Position numbers and translations under genes: made by a program. Shown here piece after piece: positions 23,901 through 33,400 of a stretch of DNA of 64,000 bases. The DNA is from Synanceia verrucosa (lineage: Eukaryota > Chordata > Actinopteri > Perciformes > Synanceiidae). The number at the start of each line of letters is the position of its first letter. Position 1 is the first letter of the stretch. The stretch spans positions 16,676,954 through 16,740,953 of the forward strand of contig CM056563.1 in the NCBI GenBank assembly GCA_029721515.1. Direction: 5' to 3'. The notes beneath the pieces were generated by a model. That model did no database searches and had not been told where the DNA came from. It was given only the letters and a program-made list of their open reading frames with translations.

Positions 23901-26900
23901 CAGCAGTTCTAAACAAAATTAATAAGGTATAACTGTAATTATGACAGTTACACTAAGTTAAGTCAATTTTACTTGAATTGCCCAGTATCACAAGTATTAC
24001 AAATTTGCCTCAGAGGGATGTAAAATGCATAAAGCACTTACTCCAGTTACAACATGGGAATGGCTGTCAATGTGGGAGTGATGTCACAGACACTCCTGGT
24101 CACCATAAAACAGTAACATGTGTCACACTTTTCAGCCTTTGTCATCTATAACTTCCTGAGTCTCTGTTATGAGTATCTGGGAGGAGAGAGCGCCATCATG
24201 GCTGAGATCAGAGGGAAACCTATTGAGTAAGTTTTCCTTGCTTTTATTTTCCCTGCTTTTAACTCCACTCTCTTTCTTTCTTATATAAAACCTTTACTCA
24301 GGTAAAGGTTTTGCCTTACCTATAAAACCTTTACTCAGGTAAATTTCCCCCCAAGGGGGATGAATAAAAAAAAACTATTCTATTCTACTCAACCTGCCTA
24401 CTTTCATGATTTTTAACCTGCACTTTACTTTAGGTCAAGCTGTATGTATGGGACCTGTTGTCTGTGGGGAAAGACATACTCCATTGGCTTCCTCAGGTTT
24501 TGCAAACAGGTACCAATCACACTCATATACTGTAAATTGTTTTAATGTTGTGTTTTACAGATAGAGCGTGGAGATTTCATTCACCATGTCTCCTTCCCCT
24601 CCTCACTTTCTCTCACTCTTGCCTCTTCAGGCGACTCTGCAGTTCTGTGTGGTCAAACCTCTGATGGCAATGATCACTGTCATTCTTCAGGCCTTTGGGA
24701 AATACAGAGATGGAGACTTCAAGTACGTTTCCACACCAACTTAGCCATCGTCATTCACAGCTTAGACATCTCCCTGAGCAGTGATTTCAAGTGTTGTACT
24801 CGCTGTGTTGTGCCACACTGTATGCACTGACAGCAGCATTGGTTGAACCCAGAAAATTAATATCTGAAATGAGTAATCATTATATGATTGTGCTAAAATC
24901 CTTTTAAAACACATCAAGAGTGTTGGAAAAACATCATCATCCTTCACAAAGAAGAGCTGCATCTTCCCCACACCTAAGACGCTGAAGGCTTTTCACGACT
25001 CGTCCAAATTAAAACTGCCAACATGATCTTGCCTTGTGTAGATTCAAGTTGATTATAAGTCAATTTTGCTTCTTTTTTGTTCTTCTCTTAGACATTTTGC
25101 ATGTGTGTTATAGCTGAAGCACAGTATTTTTTCTGTCTCTCCTCCAGCGTGGCTAGTGGCTACCTATATGTGACGATTATCTACAACATCTCCGTTAGTC
25201 TGTCACTCTACGCTCTCTTCCTCTTCTACTTCGCTACACGTGAACTCCTTGTCCCATACAACCCCATGCTCAAGTTCTTTATGGTCAAATCAGTCATCTT
25301 TCTCTCCTTCTGGCAAGGTAAGAAGACCACCTTCTGAACTTCAGAGACACAAGCAGTGGCATCACATATTAATTCTGACATTAATTTGTTAAGCAGCCTG
25401 GTGGTTTCTATGAAAATATTGTGTACCATTTAAGTGAACTTCCAAGAGGTCAGCAAAAGAAAATGGAAACCTGTAATTATACACATATCCTTGTGGGTGC
25501 GACGAGATTACATACTGTAATTAAAAGAGAGAGATTTTTTTTTGTCGTGCACAGCTTTCAGAAAGCACACCAAGCTTTCTGTTTACTCACTCCCGTCTCT
25601 CTTTGTGTGATTCAGGGATGCTGCTGGCCATCCTGGAGAAGTGCGGAGCCATCCCTCAGATCAGCTCGGCTGACTTCTCTGTGGGCGAGGGCACAGTTGC
25701 CGCTGGTTACCAAAACTTCATAATCTGCATTGAGATGTTCTTTGCTGCGGTTGCTTTGCGCCACGCCTTTACTTACAAGGTCTACATGGATAAAAGACTG
25801 GACTCATATGGTAAAGGAAATGTGTGTTGTAAGATGAGAAAACTAAAGCAAAATATGTAGTTAATGTGAAAGAGTGCCTTTACGTTGTAGCGTGCATTAT
25901 AATCTGTCTGCTCTGATTGTGGATCTTGATGCAGACTGATTGGTGCAGTCTTACACAACTGGTCTGACTTCACTCTTTATCTCAGCCTTTGTACTTCAAT
26001 CCCTGTCTCTGATGCTTTCTATGTATTTCCTTCTCTTTTTTTCTGCTTTTCCCCCATTATTATCTTGACTTTCTTGTGTTCCTTGTCTCTCTTTGTCTCC
26101 TTTTTCTCTCTTCTTCTTTGTGCTATACCGAAAGGCTCATTTCCTATCTATGGACAGTACGGTAGGTCACATGTTCTCTGTGTTTCTCTGTTTGCCCCCA
26201 TTAAAATTTGCTTTTTTTGTGTGTTTGATTGTAGTAAAACATCTGTTACTTTTTTTAGTTCAACGTGAAATTGATTTATTCATATTAAATTGTGGGTCTC
26301 TGTTTTTTTCTCACATCTCATGTTTTACACTCACTGAGTTCTGGCTTTTAACATTTTGTTTGGCACAATTTTGTTTTGTCTATGTTCCTACCCAGATTCT
26401 GTGGTCTCCTTTAGTTCTCAGCTTTAAAATTTATTTTGAAAAAAAAAACCTTTAGGCTATAAGAACTAATGTAAACTCATGTTAAATAAATCACCTGCCT
26501 AGTGGTATTACTTTATTGCCTTTTTTTATATGTAATAAATGTTAACGTAGGCATTCATTTTCACCTCTTGCTTTGTTTTATAATCTGCATGTCCATGACA
26601 GGAAATAGATTTATTTCTTCCATCATGCTGATTGAATTTTTGGGCAACATTTCAAGTTATATTCACAAGAAAACGTGACTTCTGGGTTTTCTCACTCATC
26701 TGTCACTTCATATCTCCCTCCTCCTTGTCTCTTTACTAATATTCCTCTCTACCCTTCCAGGCCGCTGTGCTCCAATGAAGAGCATCTCCAGCAGCCTGAA
26801 GGAGACCATGAATCCAGGAGATATGGTTCAGGATGCCATCCATAACTTCTCCCCAGCTTATCAGCAGTACACCCAGCAGTCCACACTGGAGCGAAGTGGG

Positions 26901-26990
26901 GGGCCACCCCTCTCCCGCAGCCACAGTAACCTCAGCACCCGTGGAGACAATGAAAAAACCCTTCTGCTCAGCTCTGACGATGAGTTCTGA
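19322..26990 (+). CDS. tmem184b: transmembrane protein 184B
   Basis: Seven-pass membrane protein of the TMEM184/OST-alpha-like (solute transporter alpha) family, linked in mammals to endolysosomal and axonal MAPK functions. Coding exons: 19322-19555, 22046-22211, 24136-24226, 24434-24509, 24631-24722, 25148-25317, 25616-25810 and 26761-26990, giving 417 aa. The ATG sits right after a splice acceptor. Conserved stretches include ISGFFVWTALLITCHQ (TM1), FIVPIYAFDSWLSLLFF, YEYLGGES, SCMYGTCCLWGKTYS, GYLYVTIIYNISVSL, FLSFWQGMLLAIL and AAGYQNFIICIEM. The cytoplasmic tail has MKSISSSLKETMNPGD, AIHNFSPAYQQYTQQSTLE and the terminal NEKTLLLSSDDEF. The N-terminus before TM1 differs from mammals. An optional 27-nt exon lies at 26135-26161. 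Confidence 0.95.
19739..19787. repeat. (TA)n microsatellite
   Basis: About 22 TA units in tmem184b intron 2. The rest of this intron (19556-22045) is AT-rich, with the long TG tract at 20894-21010 and no recognisable exon. Confidence 0.93.
20894..21010. repeat. long (TG)n tract with central (CG)n block
   Basis: More than 40 TG units, then a CG block of about 16 bases, then TG again and GCGCG. The tract is purely alternating pyrimidine-purine and lies in tmem184b intron 2. Confidence 0.95.
22212..24135 (+). other. tmem184b: tmem184b intron 3
   Basis: About 1.9 kb of unremarkable AT-rich intron between the exons ending at 22211 and starting at 24136. No repeat family, exon or RNA is recognised. 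Confidence 0.6.
24335..24388 (+). mobile_element. non-LTR retrotransposon tail
   Basis: Reads AATTTCCCCCCAAGGGGGAT, then GAATAAA and CTATTCTATTCTACTC. This is the characteristic 3' end of a teleost LINE or LINE-tailed SINE, in tmem184b intron 4. It is a short 5'-truncated piece. Confidence 0.65.
26135..26161 (+). CDS. tmem184b: optional 27-nt microexon of tmem184b
   Basis: Between the exons ending at 25810 and starting at 26761 lies a 27-nt segment bounded by an AAAG acceptor (26131-26134, with a long pyrimidine tract upstream) and a GTAGGT donor at 26162. It keeps the 1-2 phase and would insert GSFPIYGQY between ...LDSY and GRCAPMKS. Inclusion is predicted, not observed; without it the protein matches the common 417-aa form. 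Confidence 0.65.
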
Positions 26991-27764
26991 GACTCTCAAA
27001 CACACTCACTTAACTCCTGTAGCCCATAATGATTTTTATCACCTATGTGAGACAAACCAGGTATAGGAAATCACATTCTGTTTTTTTGTTTACATTTAGA
27101 CAAAAATGAAAACATCAGATTAATATCAGACTTGTGAGGCTATGTGGGAAGGGATTGAGTGTTTTATAAGAAAAGAGAAGTAATAATTGGTAATGTAGGA
27201 AAAGAGGATGGATGGTACAAATATAGTCAGGGGAGAAGAAGCCAAGATTTTCAGACATTAGGTTTATTAACTGGTCAAGTTGTCATTCTTTTTGATGTCA
27301 TAGAGGCCATTACTGACGGAAATACCACATCACATGGGTGCAAATAACCATGACTACAGTTCACGTCCTTATGCTGTAATTTAAACACCATAGCAAAAAT
27401 ACATTTGACCGATCAAAGGTGTGTGCTAGAGCAAGTATGTGCCATCTTCATGTGAAACACATTGCCTCCTTTATCTGTCAGTTTTTATATTGATTCTTAA
27501 TCCAAACTCCTCCTCAATCCGCCGCCAAGTCTGCCTCTTCCCAAAAGATTGCCAAATAGAGGGAGTACCCTGTGCTCCAGTCAGTGAGACACTGACTTAA
27601 GATTTACAAGTGATTTATATTCAAGCAAAGCTATGGAGCCTTTGAATTGCCAGGCTTCATTTTAATATATACAGTTTTAATCCGTTTTTATTTAAATGTT
27701 ATATGACCTTGAAGGTAATTCATTTACAGAGTAGCTTGTTGGAGAATTGTAATTCCATAAATGT

Positions 27765-27795
<31 letters not shown>

Positions 27796-29120
27796 GTATA
27801 TATATATTCCTATTTGTTTTCATTTTGTTGTGGGCTCTCATGTAGTGACTCAGAAGTGTAACTGTATGACTCCAGCTGTTGGCCTGACTTGGGTTCCTTG
27901 TGCAGTGTTATTGTTTGAGGAGCACTGAGAGGGAACAGCTGCAGGAGAGATTTTAGCGTGGGTGGGGAGACTGACGGAAAGACAACACCCACACAGATTA
28001 GAGATTACTGAAGAAGCAACACTTCCCTGCAGAGCCGGCCCCAGCTGTGATGTGCTGCAGATTGTAATCCAATAATTAAAGGCATTAGATGCAGCACAGA
28101 TCAGGCCTGTCTCTCTTGGTTTATAATGACATTACTGCTTTAGTAGGAGTGACTAGTTGGGACATTGGTCATTGTTACAGGGTGATAAGGCCATGACTCA
28201 TATCTGGAAAAGGAAAATAGATGGGCATTAAAAGTTGGTATGCGAGATGCACATAAATTAGTCAAGGCCAGGGACACAGTAGCAGTGATGCCTGTCATCC
28301 TCTGTTCGCTATTAGTTACTCGTTCATTAACTGATGTTTAATATGCGTTTTAGCAGGGGCCAGTATAGAAGCCGCTTGTGGTCGTGATCATAAATGTTTG
28401 ACAGCAATATAAAAGCTGATTAGGTTCTTTTGACGGGTGACATTAGGCCCTCTAAATGTGCAATCATCTTTTTCCTCTTGTTGAGTACAGAGTCCAAACT
28501 GATCTTACAGATTCTGACTCAAGTATATTGACAGCAGGTAAACAAACAGTGAAGTCATTGTTTGTAATGAATGTAGTCTGAGTGAAATATTAACAGCCAA
28601 AAGTTGGTTTCGTACTCATACACCGACCACCTCCTATGCTCAATTATTGACGCATCACTTGCCACTAAACCTGTAGTGCTTCAGCTGAAGGCAAAGTTGA
28701 GTGTGTTTTTCTGTTATTATAATATGAACTTAATAGTATTGGGGGGAAAAGTAAAATTCACTGCCTTGAACCCTGCTCAAGTTAACAGCATCTTGATTCA
28801 AAACGCTATTAAACGATAGTTTTGATACTATGTGATTTAAAAGCTGGGGGCTAAATATATTAAACCAAGGAATATTATACCAGAAAAGGAAGAAATGCTG
28901 TAAATATAGTTAAAAGTGCACTGCAAAACTTTCATGGTGATGACCATAATGGCATTGCTTGGTACATATAGTGCATTAGTTTTATATTGTAATTTTCATA
29001 TATTCTGTTTTATTTCTGTTGTACATTTTTTCACTTTGTATATTGGTAATACTATCTCTTCTTTTGATGCTATGATGGTTTCTGTTGGTGCTGAAAAGGA
29101 AATAAAACAAATGCAAACAA
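26991..29120 (+). other. tmem184b: tmem184b 3'UTR
   Basis: AT-rich non-coding sequence after the TGA, with a (TA)n tract at about 27765-27808. A clear AATAAA at 29101-29106 is the likely distal poly(A) signal. No coding potential is seen; an ORF of about 80 codons at 28916-29158 has no recognisable features. Confidence 0.55.
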
Positions 29121-29454
29121 GTTTTTTGCTCAAGTCAGCTTGTGGACACCATCATTAAACAAATAATGTTATTTTTTATGTGATTCTCTGTTTATGATGC
29201 ATATTAGAAATAGTGGGTACCATCATGAAACAGAATAGAATATTTTTTTTTGGAGGGGGAGGTAAATTCATTTGCTCCAACAGTGTAAACAAGTAAAAGC
29301 AAGAAACAAAGAAAAGAAATTTGGACTGTGGATATGCCTATAAAAATAGACATAAAAGAGTGAAATTTGCTGTGTAAATGAATTATTGTTGTATTTTGAT
29401 GACAAATGAGTCCAGATTGTGTTAACATCCGTCACTGATGCTGATGTTATAAAG

Positions 29455-29771
29455 TTTTATTGCTCATGCCAGGAGCTCCTTCTAGCAGGCTGTCTCAGTC
29501 TGCAGCTGGAGGAGCTGCTTAAAGTCTCCACAGTCCCATGCAGAGGGTGAGAGGGGTTGTACATGATGGAAATTAGCTTTGCTGACATCCTCCTCTCACC
29601 CACCTCCTCCATGGAGTCCAGGGAGCAGTCCAGGACAGAGCTGGTCCTCCTGACTAGCCTGTTCCCAGTCTCTTCCTGTCCCTCTCTGTGCTCTTTCCTC
29701 CCCAGTAGACCACAGTATCATAAAAAGTCCTTAGAAGTGTTCTGCAGCAGGACCTCAGTCTCCTCAGCAGG
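29455..29771 (-). mobile_element. decayed LINE reverse transcriptase C-terminal fragment
   Basis: On the minus strand the sequence encodes LLRRLRSCCRTLLRTFYDTV, then VYWGGKSTERDRKRL. After a frameshift it continues with VRRTSSVLDCSLDSMEEVGE, RRMSAKL and NPSHPLHGTVETLSSS. This matches the end of the Rex1/L2-like non-LTR retrotransposon polyprotein in pattern. Frame disruptions and the short length show a dead 5'-truncated copy. The superfamily is inferred from recognisable motifs. Confidence 0.7.
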
Positions 29772-30040
29772 TGGATATGAGATCAGTCGAATTCATTTTA
29801 AGGTGAACACCCATGTGCCTGCAGGTATCCTCCACCATGTCAACGTACAGACCCTGAATGTTCATTGGTTTATATATATATAACATTAAGTATTAGTATA
29901 TATAATTATTTATTTCTTTACATAAATTTCTCCCTTTTGGTTTCTAATTTCATTATTAAATAATAGTACAGGGGCATACAAAAATATGTAATTTAATTTA
30001 TAAGACAAGGGTCTGAGACCATGAGGGTGTCAATCATATG
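29772..30040. other. intergenic AT-rich stretch before ddx17
   Basis: About 270 bases between the LINE fragment and the ddx17 promoter, with TATATA-rich sequence around 29870-29915. No gene is seen. Confidence 0.5.
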
Positions 30041-30462
30041 TGGGGGCGGGCTTCTCAAGCAGCCAGCCAATCACAACGACTTCCGCTCGCCAACTGTGAG
30101 TGTTATGCTAACAACAACATAGTACAGTTAGCTGCGCTGTTTTGTTAATTCAGCTTAAGTTTGGATTCATCACTCCCAGAATATAGATTAATGTGATGTT
30201 TGCATATTATTTTTGATATTTAGAGCAAGTCTTTAAGAAAGCGACGATTTCTTCATCCATACTACGTTGCGAGTCTACGTTAAACATTAGCATTTGGCTA
30301 AAATAGAGAGAGCGTCGGATATAATTACCGTGGTTTTCAAGCAAGGCCCGAATCGGGAAAGCCAAGCGAAACAGGTTACCCTGTTCGTGATAATAGTGCA
30401 CTGGACGAAAGGTATCATTAAATAACTGCTCCACATCTCAAAGAAGAGTGTGTGTCCTCAAA
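30041..30462 (+). promoter_or_regulatory. ddx17: ddx17 promoter and 5'UTR
   Basis: GC-rich segment with a CCAAT box (30067-30071) and an ETS-like ACTTCCG just after it, upstream of the ATG at 30463. In-frame stops near 30388-30396 bound the reading frame. The transcription start is not defined by the sequence. Confidence 0.5.
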
Positions 30463-33400
30463 ATGAGAGGTTCGTACGGAGACAGAGATCGAGACCGTGG
30501 CCGTGACAGAGGGTAAGCAGCTAACGTTAATCAACATAGTCAAGCCCATCTAGCGTCAACTGTTCGATGTCATAGAATTGCGTTTGTTTTTGCTAACATT
30601 TGCTAACAATGTTAGCATTAATGTTCACGTCCAGGGACGTGTCTTAAAGCGAGCTACACAATGTTGTCTTGTCGTGTTGCAGCAGCCCACGTTTCGGGTC
30701 CAGCAGAAGCGGCCCACCACCGGGAAGAAAGTTTGGGAACCCCGGGGACCGTTTACGAAAGAAGAGATGGGACCTGGATGAGCTTCCCAAGTTTGAGAAG
30801 AACTTTTACACTGAGCATCCAGAAGTACAGCGCATGAGCCAGGTATTCCTACAGTGTCCCAGTCTGGCCCTGTCATGCCTCTTATGTAAACTTGGTGTTT
30901 TGGGCATTTTGTCACAGTACAGGACAGTTTTATTGACCCCTCCCCCACTGGGGAAATTTTACAGCGCCATGAAAGAAGTTATAAATTTAAAAAAAACAAC
31001 AACAATGAAATATATAGGTCAAGTAACAATATTTATAAATGTTTGTATTTAAAAATATATCTTAATATTTGAAATCTAAAATTGTGCAGATTAGTTATTT
31101 TTACAAGCAGTGTATCACTGATGAGTCCAGTTGTGTTGATGTCATAAAATCTTACCGCTGATGGCAAAAATGACCTACTGTAGCTCTAGGAGCACTATCC
31201 ATCCATCCATTATCTACCGCTTATCCTCATAGGGTCGCGGGGGGGCTGGAGCCTATCCCAGCTGTCTTAGGGCGGAAGGCAGGGTACACCCTGGACAAGT
31301 CGCCACCTCATCGCAGGGCACATGGAGACAGACAACCATTCACACTCACATTCACACCTACGGTCAATTTAAATTAACCAATTAACCTAATCCCCATGCA
31401 TGTTTTTGGATGGTGGGAGGAAGCCGGAGTACCCGGAGAGAACCCACGCAGACACGGGGAGAACATACAAACTCCACACAGAAAGGCCCCGGGCCCGGGA
31501 TTCGAACCCGGTACCTTCTTGCTGTGAGGCGACAGTGCTAACCTCTAGGAGCACTAGTGTAGTAAAACTGCTGTACACTGATGTTTAGTTGTTGTCTTGT
31601 TCTTTCAGTATGATGTTGAAGAGTATTGCAGAAAGAAAGAAATCACAGTTCGAGGGTCAGGCTGCCCAAAGCCTATCATCAACTTTCATCAGGCACAATT
31701 TCCTCGTAAGCACATGCATTCATGGATGCATATACATGCATCCATGAGCTACATCTGAACTACTAAACTAAATCTATCGTTACAGAAATGTCCTGAACAT
31801 TTTCTTGTTCTGCGTCTCCATCTAGAATATGTGCTGGATGTACTGATGCAGCAGAATTTCAAAGAGCCCACGGCCATTCAGGCACAAGGTTTCCCTCTGG
31901 CCCTCAGTGGGAGAGACATGGTGGGCATTGCTCAGACTGGCTCGGGGAAGACCTTATCGGTGAGCAAAAGCGGACAAACTTTACTTATCCCTGAGGGGAA
32001 ATTTTAAAAGAAGTGTTGTGTCTTCCTGTAACTGTATTTTGTGAAGATAAATGAATGACATGCAGAAGCTTAATCAACTGATCTCTCACACTGTTCCCTT
32101 TTCTTCAGTACCTCCTGCCCGCCATTGTGCACATCAATCATCAGCCCTACTTGGAGCGTGGAGATGGCCCCATTGTACGTGAAGACAAAAGCAATACACC
32201 CATCACTGTGTAGTCTGCTGTAGGACATCACAGAATGATATTAAAAACCATCTTAGTACATCATCAAATGTCTCATACAATAAATAGTGGATTATTATGG
32301 CATCATATATATGTTCTGCAGTGCTTGGTTCTGGCCCCCACAAGAGAACTGGCGCAGCAAGTCCAGCAGGTGGCGTATGACTATGGAAAGTCCTCCCGCA
32401 TCAAAAGCACTTGTGTGTATGGTGGTGCTCCCAAGGGACCGCAAATCAGAGATCTGGAGAGAGGTTAGGAGTATTACTAACTCTTGAGTCAGCTAAAACA
32501 ATTATTTCCTGTTGAAAACCACATTTAATTGTAACACACATTTGTACATTTGTCTCTCCTAGGTGTTGAGATCTGCATTGCCACTCCAGGCCGTCTTATA
32601 GACTTCCTTGAGGCTGGAAAGACCAACCTGCGGCGCTGCACATACTTGGTTCTTGATGAAGCTGACCGCATGCTGGATATGGGTTTTGAACCACAGATTC
32701 GCAAGATTGTGGACCAGATCAGGGTAAAGCTAGTACAGTTGTCTTTGTTTTGTTTTTTGAGAGAGAATAACCCACTTTATGCAAAAATATTTGTTTTTTT
32801 TTTGTGTTGTCTACAGATTAATCCTGGCCTTGAAAGTTTATTCATTGTGTTTTATTATGTTTTTGTTAGATAAAGCCGTCATTTATTATCTGTCATAACT
32901 TGTTTTTGTTTACGTGGTGAACTTCTTGGCCAGCCTGACAGACAGACCCTGATGTGGAGCGCTACCTGGCCTAAAGAGGTTCGCCAGCTGGCAGAGGACT
33001 TTCTGAAAGACTATGTCCAAATAAATGTCGGAGCACTGGAACTCAGCGCCAACCACAACATCCTTCAGATAGTTGACGTCTGTATGGAGAGTGAGAAGGA
33101 CCACAAGTAAGAGGCTGGCTGATCTTTCTTTGCTTTCCAGTTTGTTTGGTTTGTATTTTTCATGGCGTTCTTCTTTTGTAACATTCCTTTTCCTCCATTC
33201 CTGTCTCTTTTAAAGCTGTTGTTTAATGATTGTTGCCTCTATATTATAAGTGTATAATGTTTAACTTGTAAATATTACAAATGTGGTTTCTTTCCTCAGG
33301 TTGATCCAGCTAATGGAGGAAATTATGGCTGAGAAAGAGAATAAGACCATCATCTTTGTGGAGACCAAGAAACGATGTGATGATCTTACACGCAGGATGA

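Noticed and set aside
31480..31530. tRNA-like B box (GGTTCGAATCC on the minus strand)
   Set aside because: It belongs to a truncated SINE with target duplications; no acceptor stem or cloverleaf can be formed.
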